From Streptomyces sp. DH24 (GTDB lineage: Bacteria; Actinomycetota; Actinomycetes; Streptomycetales; Streptomycetaceae), in contig NZ_JARVKW010000012.1 of NCBI RefSeq assembly GCF_029813775.1, positions 62,001-126,000 of the forward strand: a DNA stretch of 64,000 bases, written 5' to 3'. Every line of letters starts with the position of its first letter. Within the stretch, counting starts at the first letter, position 1. Shown piece by piece: positions 17,166 through 24,784 of the stretch. The notes below the pieces were generated by a model. The model worked only from the letters and a program-made list of their open reading frames with translations. It was not told the origin of the DNA and made no database searches. The position numbers and the translations under genes were made by a program.

Positions 17166-17603
17166 TCACCAGGCACGCGAGGCTTGGGGCATCGCTCCGT
17201 GTGACGTTTCCGGTCGCTGTCGGTACCAGCGGGTGGCGACCCTGCGCATGTCGGGGTCGCGCATGGCGTCGATGCGCTGCATGACGATGTCGCGGCCGGG
17301 GTCGACGGTGACGATGCGTGCCTCCAGGCTCTTGTATTTCGCGAGCGCTTTGCGGCTGGGCATGGTGTGGATCAGGTAGACGTCGACCTTGTCACGCAGT
17401 GCGAACGCTTCGTCCATCGCTGCGTAGCGCGCGCGGTGTGCGACGCGGAGCTGGTTCGGGTCCTGGTTCCAGGTGGGGGCGCCGGGCCCGGACAGGGCGC
17501 GGGTGATCAGGTCGAGGTCGATGACGATGTCACGCGCTGTTGCGTGCGACTGGATCCACGACGACTTGCCTGCGGCCGGCGGGCCGGTCACGACGTACAG
17601 CAC
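17166..17603 (-). CDS. P-loop kinase-like NTPase, 145 aa
   Basis: Starts LYVVTGPPAAGKSSWIQSHA with a Walker A GPPAAGKSS at residues 7-15, then IVIDLDLITRALSG with the Asp-rich second strand typical of polynucleotide/Zeta-toxin type kinases, and a LID-like QRIDAMRDPDMRRVATRWYR. Such small P-loop kinases are common near packaging genes of actinophages. The substrate cannot be read from sequence (nucleic-acid end, nucleotide or small molecule are all possible). GTG start at 17603 is preceded by the end of a 35-codon ORF. Confidence 0.75.
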   Translation of the reverse strand: MLYVVTGPPAAGKSSWIQSHATARDIVIDLDLITRALSGPGAPTWNQDPNQLRVAHRARYAAMDEAFALRDKVDVYLIHTMPSRKALAKYKSLEARIVTVDPGRDIVMQRIDAMRDPDMRRVATRWYRQRPETSHGAMPQASRAW

Positions 17604-17695
17604 GGCCGCTTCTCCGCGGGCGGGGGCGGTGGCGGGTTCGCGGGGGTGCGTCCTGGGGTGCGGGTGGTCTTCTGTCCTGCTGGCTGCTGCGGCAT
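17588..17695 (-). CDS. Possible 35-aa proline-rich ORF
   Basis: MPQQPAGQKTTRTPGRTPAN then six prolines and AEKRPCCTS. What speaks for it is a near-perfect ribosome binding site (CAGGAGGTGACC) just before the ATG at 17695, and a 16-nt overlap with the start of the kinase-like gene. It may be a leader that couples translation rather than a working protein. Confidence 0.35.
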   Translation of the reverse strand: MPQQPAGQKTTRTPGRTPANPPPPPPAEKRPCCTS

Positions 17696-17697
17696 GG

Positions 17698-17892
17698 TCA
17701 CCTCCTGCGTGTGCGGCACCAGGCGTGCCCGCAGTCGATCAGGTCGGGGTCCATGCGCTCGTCGGTGAAGCTGGCGGGCGGTGCGCTGGGTTCCATGCCG
17801 AGCTGGCGTTCCAGCCGGGCTGTCACGGCGTGTGAGGCGCGGTCGTGGGTGGGGCAACGGCGGGCGATGCGGTGCAGCAGGTCGGACAGCAC
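17698..17892 (-). CDS. Small hypothetical protein, 64 aa
   Basis: MLSDLLHRIARRCPTHDRAS followed by RLERQLGMEPSAPPASFTDE and a Cys/His-containing end (LIDCGHAWCRTRR). GTG start at 17892 with GAGGTG 8 nt upstream. One of a run of short cys-containing ORFs typical of actinomycete mobile elements. Function not recognisable. Confidence 0.5.
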   Translation of the reverse strand: MLSDLLHRIARRCPTHDRASHAVTARLERQLGMEPSAPPASFTDERMDPDLIDCGHAWCRTRRR

Positions 17893-17898
17893 GGGGCG

Positions 17899-18279
17899 TC
17901 ACCTCGCTGTCGGTGGCAGCTCTGAGGCGATGCGGGCTTCGTGGGTAGCCAGGTGCTCGCGGGCCTGGCTGAGGTCGAAGTGGAGGCGCACGACCGTGCG
18001 TGAGTCGTGGCGGACGCGCACGGGGATGAGAAGGGGCTCGTCGCAGTCGGGGCATGTCGTGAGCGCCGTGGCCAAGTCGGGCCCCATGGTCACCTCCTCG
18101 TTGTCGGGTCGCTGCTTGGCCCGGAGGGTTGACGGCACGTCCGCCATCGCGGTGCGCGGCTGGTCGACCTGCACGAAGTTGGCGAGGACTGCTGCCCACA
18201 ACTGCCGTGCCTCTTGGGCGTCATCACAGCTGTTGATATGGCAGGTGCCGCAGACGTTGCACTGTGGCGGCCAGGCCAT
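17899..18279 (-). CDS. Cysteine-containing hypothetical protein with an internal start, 126 aa (or 62 aa)
   Basis: From ATG 18279 (GGAGGTG upstream) the protein begins MAWPPQCNVCGTCHINSCDD, a CxxC-rich start. At 18087 there is an in-frame ATG with an excellent ribosome binding site (GAGGAGGTGACC), after which the sequence reads MGPDLATALTTCPDCDEPLL with another CPDC pair and VRVRHDSRTVVRLHFDLSQA. Both starts look usable, so either one 126-aa protein or a long and a short form are made. The second half looks like a self-contained zinc-ribbon domain. Confidence 0.6.
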   Translation of the reverse strand: MAWPPQCNVCGTCHINSCDDAQEARQLWAAVLANFVQVDQPRTAMADVPSTLRAKQRPDNEEVTMGPDLATALTTCPDCDEPLLIPVRVRHDSRTVVRLHFDLSQAREHLATHEARIASELPPTAR

Positions 18280-18280
18280 G

Positions 18281-18565
18281 TCACCACCTCCGTGATGCTC
18301 GCTGTGGTGCTGCCTTGGGCGGTGCGGTGGTGCGGTTGCCGCGGCTGCTGTTGCAGCGGCGGTGCGCGGCGCGGGCGTTGGCCTTGTCGAGCAGGCTGCC
18401 GCCGCGGGAGAGCGGCTGTTCGTGATCGAGGGTGAAGCTGAGCGGGTGCCGGGCGTCGAGGCTGTAGCCGATGTCGTGGCCGCAGATCCAGCAGGGCAGG
18501 CGTTGGGCGCGGAGCCAGTCGACCAGGCGGCGGTAGGGGCGCCCGTTGCGGGGGTTGCCGGCCAC
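18281..18565 (-). CDS. HNH endonuclease, 94 aa
   Basis: LPCWICGHDIGYSLD supplies the first zinc Cys pair, TLDHEQPLSRGG the catalytic DH(x)P core, and NARAAHRRCNSSRGNR the second His and Cys with the usual Asn. This is the small stand-alone HNH class that many HK97-like phages code beside the terminase, where it is needed for cos cleavage and packaging. Here it lies 1.5 kb before the terminase, across a terminator. GTG start at 18565. Confidence 0.85.
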   Translation of the reverse strand: MAGNPRNGRPYRRLVDWLRAQRLPCWICGHDIGYSLDARHPLSFTLDHEQPLSRGGSLLDKANARAAHRRCNSSRGNRTTAPPKAAPQRASRRW

Positions 18566-18581
18566 GGGCGCCTCCAGGTGG

Positions 18582-18989
18582 TCAGTACTCGCCGTTGGCC
18601 CGCAGTTCGTCCTGCACGGTGGCCAGGTGCTCGGGGCAGTAGGCGCGTACTCCTACGACGAGCAGTTCGTTCGCGTCCGGCTTGGCGGTGCCCCAGTCCA
18701 TGCCGATGGGGTAGAGGTCGCCGCCGCTCATGTCGAACATCCACTGCACGCTGTGGCCGGCCTCGAGGGCTTCGCACCACTGCGGGGGGTATGCCTCGAG
18801 TTCGTCGGTGCGCGGTGTGCCGTTGAAGGTGATGTTGCGGGCCGCGGTGAGGTACCGGGTCTCTTTGCTGACGGTGACGGTGGTGGACGGGCTGGGCTTC
18901 GCGGCGGCCTTGCCACCGTCGCTGCTGCTGCAGGCGGTGAGGGTGGCGAGCAGTAAGGCGCCGGCAGTGATGGTGGTGCGGGTGCGCAT
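18582..18989 (-). CDS. Secreted lipoprotein carried by the element, 135 aa
   Basis: Signal peptide MRTRTTITAGALLLATLTAC with a lipobox LTAC at residues 17-20, so the mature protein would be tethered to the outer face of the membrane. The C-terminal domain has two cysteines (QWCEALEAG, RAYCPEHLATV) and resembles DUF732-type small exported domains. Lipoproteins on prophages often alter the cell envelope or exclude other phages (established for some Gram-positive phages); for this protein that is only an inference. ATG at 18989 with GGGGGGA upstream. Confidence 0.75.
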   Translation of the reverse strand: MRTRTTITAGALLLATLTACSSSDGGKAAAKPSPSTTVTVSKETRYLTAARNITFNGTPRTDELEAYPPQWCEALEAGHSVQWMFDMSGGDLYPIGMDWGTAKPDANELLVVGVRAYCPEHLATVQDELRANGEY

Positions 18990-19073
18990 GGTCCCCCCAT
19001 GACGTGGTGTGTGGGGGTTCAGCGTGCCGTGCGCGAGCTGGGTGTGTGGGCGTCGTGGCCGTGTCGTGACATG

Positions 19074-19111
19074 GCGAAGCCCCGGCTGGGGGGACCGAGC
19101 CGGGGCTTCGC
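19074..19111 (-). terminator. Strong hairpin after the excisionase-like gene
   Basis: A perfect 14-bp stem (19074-19087 with 19098-19111, arms beginning GCGAAGCCCC) and a 10-nt loop. It lies 70 nt beyond the stop of the small HTH gene on the minus strand and before the lipoprotein gene. There is no U-tract on the minus strand, as is usual in Streptomyces. Confidence 0.7.
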
Positions 19112-19180
19112 TATGCGTCTGTGGTGCCGTCTGCGGGCACATCTGTACACCGAGATCGTTGCACTCGGTCTGACCTGCGG

Positions 19181-19390
19181 TCAAGCGGCGGCGCGTCCGG
19201 TGCGCTTGGCGGCGAGGGCGGCGACGTCGCTGGCGGCGTACCAGGGCTGGCGGGGGCTGCCGCCGGAGCGGGTGAGCTGGCCGCGGTGGACGATGCTGCG
19301 GAGGCCGGCCAGGGTGACGCCGAGGACGCGGGCGGTCTGGTGCGCGGTGAGGTGGCCGGGCCGTAGGTTCTGCTGCTCCATGGGCTCCAT
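19181..19390 (-). CDS. Excisionase-like / MerR-type HTH protein, 69 aa
   Basis: MEPMEQQNLRPGHLTAHQTA, RVLGVTLAGLRSIVHRGQLT, RQPWYAASDVAALAAKRTGR. This is the winged HTH of small excisionases and MerR-like proteins (LT..ET.A.LGV....R.V.RG.L...Y...DV.AL). In AICEs such proteins help the integrase cut the element out; with a serine integrase the directionality factor is often unrelated, so it may instead be a regulator. Alternative ATG at 19381. It lies between two hairpins and so is probably its own transcription unit end. Confidence 0.65.
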   Translation of the reverse strand: MEPMEQQNLRPGHLTAHQTARVLGVTLAGLRSIVHRGQLTRSGGSPRQPWYAASDVAALAAKRTGRAAA

Positions 19391-19428
19391 GATGCCTCGG
19401 GGAGGGAGGCCGGGCGGGGGAAGCGAAG

Positions 19429-19453
19429 GGCCCGGATCCTGGAGATCCGGGCC
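19429..19453 (-). terminator. Hairpin downstream of the FtsK/TraB gene
   Basis: Perfect 10-bp stem GGCCCGGATC/GATCCGGGCC with a 5-nt loop, 112 nt past the stop of the translocase gene on the minus strand. No U-tract. Confidence 0.6.
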
Positions 19454-19564
19454 TCTTGGCGGGCGCCTCCCTCGCCTCCCTCTGCGGACGTTTGTGCAGG
19501 TCACGCTTGGGGAGTCTGGTCGGGGAACCGGTCGGGGAGAACTCCCCGGTCCGCTTCGCCTCCC

Positions 19565-21685
19565 TCAGTCGTCTTCGGTCTCGGCGAGGCGGTCGAGGAT
19601 GGCGTCCTGGACGCGGTCGCGGGAGACCATCGACTTGCCGCCGCTCTTGTACTGCTCGGCGTTGTACGGCTCCAGAGCGGCTTTGAGGTCGGTCGGGCCC
19701 CACTCGCGGTAGGCGTCGGGCCAGCGCTCGGCGAGCCGGTGCAGGACTTCCTGGGTGAGCATGCGCGGCTCGTCGCCGAGGACGGCGGCGACGTCCGCGA
19801 GCGGGTCGAACGTCTGCTGCTGGGACTCGGCGCCGGGCTCCACGCCGTCGCGCAGGGCCAGGGCGCGCTCCACGACCGGGGTGACCTCGTCGACGCCCTT
19901 CTCCGGCTCCCGGGCGACGTAGTGGGAGCGGATGACCTCGAACGGCTTGTTGGTGAAGCCGACGGTGACGGCGGTGCCGACGTCCTCGCCGGGGATGAGG
20001 GTGGTGGCGGTGATGCCGGCCTTGTGGCGGCCGGAGCCGAGGAGGCCGTCGTTGGCGACGTGGTCGCCGACGGCGAACGCGACGCGGTGCGACGTGTTGC
20101 GGGTGACGTCGCGCGGGAGGCTGTCGGCGGTCGGGGAGACGGTGACCCAGATCAGGGTGATGGCGACCTTGCGGGCCTTCTTCATGACCTTGATGGCCAG
20201 TTCGGCGGCTTCCTTGCCGTACTCCTTGTGCATGAACAGCTCGTGGCACTCGTCGAAGACGACGACCTTGGGCCGCATCCGCGGGTCGCGCAGCGCCATC
20301 TCGCGGGTGACCTTGGTGGCGTCGCCGCCGAGTTCTTCCAGGAGCTTGCCGCGGGCGGTGACCTCGTCGCGCAGGTTGCGCAGGGCCTTCAGGGCAGCCT
20401 CGATGTCCTCGTCGTCGTCGCCCTTGATCAGGGTGCGCAGGCGGGGCTTGAGCGGGTCGTAGTCGACGTTGTAAGCCATGACGTAGGCCTCGACGATGAC
20501 GAGCGGGTCGAGGATCGCGCCGAGCAGCAGGGCGATGACCAGGCTCGACTTGCCGGAGCCCATGATGCCGCCGACCATCCAGTTGGAGGCCATCAGCTGG
20601 CCGATGATGGGCTCACCGCGCTGGGACACGGCGACGGGCACGCCCTTGAAGTAGTCGGTGGTGCCCTCGGTGAGTAGCGGCCACGGCGGTACGGCACCGG
20701 ACAGGGAGCCCTGGTCGGCTACCCACAGGTCGAGGACGCCGGGCTGCTTGGGGGGTTCGGTGGGCCACACCTCGACGGGCTTGCGCAGCAGGTTGTGCGC
20801 CAGGACGGTCTTCTTGGCGGCGATCATCTCGACGGGGACGGCCATGGGGAGCTGCAGCTGGGTGTGCCAGCCGTTGCCGGACCGGGTGGTCGGGGACACC
20901 CAGCGGGGCTGCCAGCCGTCCTTGATGGCGCGGTTGAGCGGGGCGATGCCGAGGTTGCCGAGGGCCTTGATGATGGCGCCCTCGTCGGGGACGACGTCGC
21001 GGTCCTCGGCGTCCGCCGGCAGGGCCCAGGTGGGGGCGGTGTGCTGCTTGCGGCCGACGGCCCAGACGCCGGCGAGGGCGAGCACGGGCAGGGAGTACAG
21101 CAGGGGCTCCCACACGACTCCGGCGATGAACGCGGCCCATCCGACCAGTTCGATCGTCGCGTTGAGCGGGGTGAGGACGTCGCTGACGTCGTGGTTGGCC
21201 CAGGCGAGCATGACGCCCAGGAGCAGCAGGACCCCGGCGCCGGCCGCGGTGCCGGTGGCGATGGCTTTCGGGGCGTTCACCGCCATCTGCAGCAGTTCGA
21301 CGCGGCGGCGGTGGCGGGCGAACCGGTAGGCGTAGGCGCGCTGTTCCCACTGGCGGACCAGTTCCTCGTTTCCGGCGGCCTCGGCGGCGCGCATCATCCG
21401 CTCGTGGCGGGCGGTGGTGCGCGCGTCCCAGGTGCGGCGGGCGAGGATGCGGGCCCCGCCGAGCGTGTAGGCGCCGTGGCGGACGAGTACGCGGTATCCG
21501 TCGTCTGCGCGGACTTGGACGACGATGCGGCGCAGGTGGTCGATGCGTACTCGCCGGCGGGTCCGTGCCGGTGCCGTCTCGGTGCCTGCGGGTACGGGCG
21601 CGGGGGCCGTACCCGGCTGCTCGGGTGGGGCGGGTACGGGTGTACTCGGGGCGTCGGTGGCGGCGGGCACTACGGTGTCCGTCAC
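19565..21685 (-). CDS. FtsK/SpoIIIE-type DNA translocase, TraB-like conjugation protein, 706 aa
   Basis: The GTG at 21685 has GGAGGAA 7 nt upstream. Layout: disordered Pro/Ala N-terminus (1-50), a basic region, two membrane segments (about 141-168 and 180-208: GAGVLLLLGVMLAW, WEPLLYSLPVLALAGVWAVG), then the motor domain with Walker A GGIMGSGKSS near residue 375 and Walker B KVVVFDECHEL near 472, followed by WVTVSPTADSLPRDVTRNTS, the FtsK-like arginine-finger region, and a winged-helix-like end (REWGPTDLKAALEPYNAEQY). In Streptomyces plasmids and AICEs such a hexameric pump alone moves double-stranded DNA between mycelia. Size and layout fit that family better than FtsK itself. Confidence 0.88.
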   Translation of the reverse strand: MTDTVVPAATDAPSTPVPAPPEQPGTAPAPVPAGTETAPARTRRRVRIDHLRRIVVQVRADDGYRVLVRHGAYTLGGARILARRTWDARTTARHERMMRAAEAAGNEELVRQWEQRAYAYRFARHRRRVELLQMAVNAPKAIATGTAAGAGVLLLLGVMLAWANHDVSDVLTPLNATIELVGWAAFIAGVVWEPLLYSLPVLALAGVWAVGRKQHTAPTWALPADAEDRDVVPDEGAIIKALGNLGIAPLNRAIKDGWQPRWVSPTTRSGNGWHTQLQLPMAVPVEMIAAKKTVLAHNLLRKPVEVWPTEPPKQPGVLDLWVADQGSLSGAVPPWPLLTEGTTDYFKGVPVAVSQRGEPIIGQLMASNWMVGGIMGSGKSSLVIALLLGAILDPLVIVEAYVMAYNVDYDPLKPRLRTLIKGDDDEDIEAALKALRNLRDEVTARGKLLEELGGDATKVTREMALRDPRMRPKVVVFDECHELFMHKEYGKEAAELAIKVMKKARKVAITLIWVTVSPTADSLPRDVTRNTSHRVAFAVGDHVANDGLLGSGRHKAGITATTLIPGEDVGTAVTVGFTNKPFEVIRSHYVAREPEKGVDEVTPVVERALALRDGVEPGAESQQQTFDPLADVAAVLGDEPRMLTQEVLHRLAERWPDAYREWGPTDLKAALEPYNAEQYKSGGKSMVSRDRVQDAILDRLAETEDD

Positions 21686-21771
21686 GATGGTTCCTCCGGT
21701 CGTTCTGTTGGGCGGTCGGAGCACGGGGCGGCCGGGTGTACCTGGCCGGGTACGGCCGCCCCGTGGCGTGC

Positions 21772-21945
21772 CTACTTCTTCTTGAGGGCCTCGCGGGCGA
21801 GGGCCTGCTCGCGGATCTGGTCGACGCGCTGTTCCAGACGGGCGGTGCCCTTGCCGCGGGCCTCACGCCGGGCGATGCGGGCGCCGAGGATGACGACCTT
21901 GGCGAGTTCGCCGAGGCTGTGCGGGTCTTTGTCGGTGAAGGCCAC
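21772..21945 (-). CDS. Small basic helical protein, 57 aa
   Basis: MAFTDKDPHSLGELAKVVIL, GARIARREARGKGTARLEQR and a Lys end. GTG at 21945 follows a TAA by 2 nt and has AAGGAG 8 nt upstream. Short helical proteins of this form accompany translocase genes in AICEs; no function is known to me. Confidence 0.6.
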   Translation of the reverse strand: MAFTDKDPHSLGELAKVVILGARIARREARGKGTARLEQRVDQIREQALAREALKKK

Positions 21946-22064
21946 GGTTACTTCTCCTTCTTCTCGTGCTGGCGGGCCACCCTGTCGGCGGCCAACTGGC
22001 TGCCGCACCCGCCGGGCTGGTACGCAGATTCCGCGTGGCAGGTCCGGCGGGACGGAAGGGCAGG

Positions 22065-22442
22065 TCAGCGCTGTATGACGGGCTTGCTGAGGTCGCGGTG
22101 CTGAACGGTGACGCGGTGGCCGGCGGCGGTGAGCCGGTCGGCGAGGGCGCGGGCGACCGTGGGGGCTCGGTGTCGGCCGCCCGCGCAGCCGGAAGCGATG
22201 GTGACGGGTCCGGCGGACGGCCCGGCAGCAAAGGCCTCCACCGATGCCGCGACCGCGGTGACCAGCTGTCGGATACCGGGCGTTGCCAGGACGGCGGCCC
22301 GGACGGGTTCGTCATCGGCGGTCAGGTACCGCAGCTCCGGGGATACGTGCGGGTCCCGGAAGTGGTGCCGCAGGTCGACGGTCAGATGGGCCTCGGGCGG
22401 GGTGCCGTGCAGGTATCCGAAGCTGGTGATCGAAACGTTCAT
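22065..22442 (-). CDS. Stand-alone RapZ C-terminal-domain protein, 125 aa
   Basis: SITSFGYLHGTPPEAHLTVD, LRHHFRDPHVSPELRYLTA and the signature VTIASGCAGGRHRAPTVARA, the C-terminal half of RapZ/YvcJ. In full-length RapZ this domain binds small RNA or amino-sugar ligands; here the N-terminal P-loop ATPase is absent. I know this truncated form from actinomycete mobile elements. ATG at 22442. The stop is TGA followed by C, and a 38-codon coding-like frame continues in phase after it (see findings). Confidence 0.75.
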   Translation of the reverse strand: MNVSITSFGYLHGTPPEAHLTVDLRHHFRDPHVSPELRYLTADDEPVRAAVLATPGIRQLVTAVAASVEAFAAGPSAGPVTIASGCAGGRHRAPTVARALADRLTAAGHRVTVQHRDLSKPVIQR

Positions 22443-22528
22443 CAATGGCTGCCTCTCGGGTGGTGGGTTGGGGCTGTCCTGGCTCCCCTCACCGCCCGGC
22501 ACGAGGTCCGGGCGGATCGGTCAGCCGG

Positions 22529-22741
22529 TCAGGCGTGCTTCGGCCGCCAGGTGCCGTTATTCAGGTCGTTCAGCTCGTCGAGGTGCTCGTCGACTGCGTC
22601 GGCCATCTGGCCGGCCATGCGGTACTGGCCGGTCGCCATCAGGTCGCGCTGCGCCGCGCGTGCCGTTTTGAGGTCCGCTTCGACCTCGGCCTTTACCTGG
22701 CTGGCGGGCTGTGACCTGAAGAAGTGACGGGAGGAAGACAT
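22529..22741 (-). CDS. Small charged helical protein, 70 aa
   Basis: MSSSRHFFRSQPASQVKAEV, EADLKTARAAQRDLMATGQY, RMAGQMADAVDEHLDELNDL. ATG at 22741 with AAGGAGT upstream. The motif ending in NGTWRPKHA and overall helicity are like small AICE-borne proteins of unknown role. Confidence 0.6.
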   Translation of the reverse strand: MSSSRHFFRSQPASQVKAEVEADLKTARAAQRDLMATGQYRMAGQMADAVDEHLDELNDLNNGTWRPKHA

Positions 22742-22828
22742 GGGACTCCTTCGGTTGCGGGCCGGGCTGTCCGGCCCCACCGCCGCGACAGACCGACGGG
22801 GCGTCGGTCTGTCGGACGGAAGGGCAGG

Positions 22829-23041
22829 TCAGCGGCGGGGGTAGTCGTGGCCGGGAGGCGGGTACGACGCGCCGGGCGGTGGGACGGCCCCGCCGAGGAC
22901 GGTCTCCTCGAACGCGTCGAGGGGTCCGCCGTCGACCGGGTCGCCGGTACGGGCGGCGTAGGCGTCCTCGACGCCCTGCAGGATGCGGCTGGTGCGGGCG
23001 TCGTCGTCAGCCGCGGTCTCGCGGCGGTTGAAGATGCCCAT
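22829..23041 (-). CDS. Small hypothetical protein, 70 aa
   Basis: MGIFNRRETAADDDARTSRI, LQGVEDAYAARTGDPVDGGP and a Pro/Gly/Tyr-rich C-terminus. Begins 3 nt after the preceding membrane-protein stop, so it belongs to the same transcript. No domain recognised. Confidence 0.55.
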   Translation of the reverse strand: MGIFNRRETAADDDARTSRILQGVEDAYAARTGDPVDGGPLDAFEETVLGGAVPPPGASYPPPGHDYPRR

Positions 23042-23043
23042 GG

Positions 23044-23349
23044 TCAGCGGCCCTTCTGCTGGGCGTCGCGCCACATGCTGCGCAGGACGAGGAGGCAGGC
23101 GGTGGCGCAGACGCCGCCGATGGCGATGGCGACGGCGAAGAGGGCGCCGACCAGGCCGATGGAGACGGTGACGCCGCCGATGACGAGCCACTTGGTGGCG
23201 TTGAACTCGGCACGGGCCGGCACGGTCGCGGGCTGCTGCTGGGCGGCGAGGATCTGCTGCGCGGCGAGCACGGCGGCGATCATCTCGACCTGGCGGGTGT
23301 TGTCCGCGGCCTCGACCGCCTCGCGGGCGGCCTTCTCCAGGTCGCTCAT
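23044..23349 (-). CDS. Small membrane protein, SpdB/DUF6251-like, 101 aa
   Basis: N-terminal soluble helix (DLEKAAREAVEAADNTRQVE, MIAAVLAAQQILAAQQQ) followed by two hydrophobic segments (WLVIGGVTVSIGLVGALFAV, AIAIGGVCATACLLVLR). Membrane proteins like this lie next to the translocase in Streptomyces conjugative plasmids and AICEs (Spd, spread proteins), where they help move DNA through the mycelium. ATG at 23349 overlaps the stop of the DUF2637-like gene. Confidence 0.65.
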   Translation of the reverse strand: MSDLEKAAREAVEAADNTRQVEMIAAVLAAQQILAAQQQPATVPARAEFNATKWLVIGGVTVSIGLVGALFAVAIAIGGVCATACLLVLRSMWRDAQQKGR

Positions 23350-24464
23350 GCGTATCCGCCTTCCATCGGCTTGGCCGGCGGTGCCGGGTCGGCCTTCTTC
23401 GCGGCCCGGGACAGGGCGGTACGGACATAGGGCTCGGTGACGACCAGACGCCGGTGCCGGGCGACGTGCTCGGCGATCTCGCGGGCGGATGCGTCCGGGC
23501 CGAGGACGGATGCGGACTCGACGACAGCGGCCTCGACAGTGACGGGCTCCAGCGCTTTGACCTGCGGCGCATCAGCCGCATCAGGTCGATGCACCTCGTA
23601 CTCCGCAGGGCGTTGTCCGAGGACCAGGGCGACGGCGACGGGGTCGACGGGCAGGCCGTAGGTGCCGAGCAGCGCGGCGAGCTCGGCGGGGGGCGCATCA
23701 GGTCGCGCATCGTGTGCGAGGCGGATCGCATCAGCGGGGTCCATCTCGGCGAACCGCTCGCGCAGGACCTCGGTGGCCGAGGACGCCCGGGGCCGCGCGG
23801 GCGGCTCCACGGCGGCGGCCGGGGCGGGGGCGCCGTACATGGATGCGAGGGCCGCATCAGCTCCGTCCCGGACGCGGACGCGCTGGACGTCGACCAGGCC
23901 GGTGCCGAGTTCGGTGTCGCCGACGCCCACGTGCTTGGCCAGGCTCCAGTACCGGCGGACGGCGATCCGCCGCTTCCAGGCTCCGGGGTGGCCGTCGGCG
24001 ACGGCGCGGTGGAAGGCGAGCTGGCGGGCGGCGTCGGCGTTGCGGCGCATCACCTCGGCGTCCACGCCGGTGCGGTAGACGACGATGCTGCGGGCGATGA
24101 ACGACAGGCCCTCGGCGGCGCCGGACATGGCCAGCGGGGTGACCGCGTACACCGCGGCCTCGCGGACGTCGCCGGCGATCGTGACGCCGATGCAGCTGGC
24201 GGACAGCGGGGCGAGCCACATGCCGGCGCGGACGACGGCCGGGGAGGCCATTCCGAGCATCGTCCGGCCCAGCATCACCATCGCCAGGATGAGGGTGAGA
24301 CCCTCTCCGGCGGCGACGACGCCGGCGGCGGTGGCCTGCCGGTGGAACTCGGCGACTGCGTTGCTGTACGTGCCCCAGCCTCCGAAGACGCCGACGGCGA
24401 CCATTGCGATGGCGGCCGCACCGAGGACGATGGCCTGGCCGCGAGTGAGTTCCCGGGTGCTCAC
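23346..24464 (-). CDS. DUF2637-like membrane protein of AICEs, 372 aa
   Basis: Residues 10-145 contain four likely membrane helices (AIVLGAAAIAMVAVGVFGGW, GLTLILAMVMLGRTMLG, MWLAPLSASCIGVTIAGDV, AVTPLAMSGAAEGLSFIARS). The rest is cytosolic with DAEVMRRNADAARQLAFHRA and a C-terminal HTH-like region (DASAREIAEHVARHRRLVVT). From memory this layout is DUF2637, nearly always found beside traB-type translocases on integrative conjugative elements, and thought to belong to the transfer or spread machinery. GTG start at 24464. Confidence 0.7.
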   Translation of the reverse strand: MSTRELTRGQAIVLGAAAIAMVAVGVFGGWGTYSNAVAEFHRQATAAGVVAAGEGLTLILAMVMLGRTMLGMASPAVVRAGMWLAPLSASCIGVTIAGDVREAAVYAVTPLAMSGAAEGLSFIARSIVVYRTGVDAEVMRRNADAARQLAFHRAVADGHPGAWKRRIAVRRYWSLAKHVGVGDTELGTGLVDVQRVRVRDGADAALASMYGAPAPAAAVEPPARPRASSATEVLRERFAEMDPADAIRLAHDARPDAPPAELAALLGTYGLPVDPVAVALVLGQRPAEYEVHRPDAADAPQVKALEPVTVEAAVVESASVLGPDASAREIAEHVARHRRLVVTEPYVRTALSRAAKKADPAPPAKPMEGGYA

Positions 24465-24784
24465 TGGCCCTCCCCGGGGGTGACGGCCTCGGACCAGGTC
24501 TTGCCCTCGGCGAGTGCGGCGTTGGCCTGGTCGACGGTGACGTACCCGGTGACGGGGTGCTCGGCGAGGCGCTCGCGGAGGTACCGCGCGTACCAGGCCG
24601 GGCCCATGTCGGGTCCGGCGTCGAGGACGTTGCGCAGGGTGATCCGGGCGTGCACGGCGCGGGTGGCGAGCAGCCGGTCGTGTGCGGCGGCGCCGCCGGT
24701 CGTGGCCGGGTGCTGGAGGTCAATCGCCTCCAGCACGGCGGTGAGCAGGTCACGCACCGGCTCGGACAGATTGGGGGTGCTCAC
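24461..24784 (-). CDS. Hypothetical AICE-type protein, 107 aa
   Basis: MSTPNLSEPVRDLLTAVLEA, RITLRNVLDAGPDMGPAWYA, RYLRERLAEHPVTGYVTVDQ. Overlaps both neighbours by 4 nt (GTG start at 24784), showing an operon. Mostly helical and soluble. I do not recognise a catalytic motif. Confidence 0.6.
   Translation of the reverse strand: MSTPNLSEPVRDLLTAVLEAIDLQHPATTGGAAAHDRLLATRAVHARITLRNVLDAGPDMGPAWYARYLRERLAEHPVTGYVTVDQANAALAEGKTWSEAVTPGEGQ

Noticed and set aside
19181..19390. The small HTH protein as the certain directionality factor of the integrase
   Set aside because: Its fold suits tyrosine-integrase excisionases; serine-integrase directionality factors are unrelated in known cases, so I list it only as excisionase-like.
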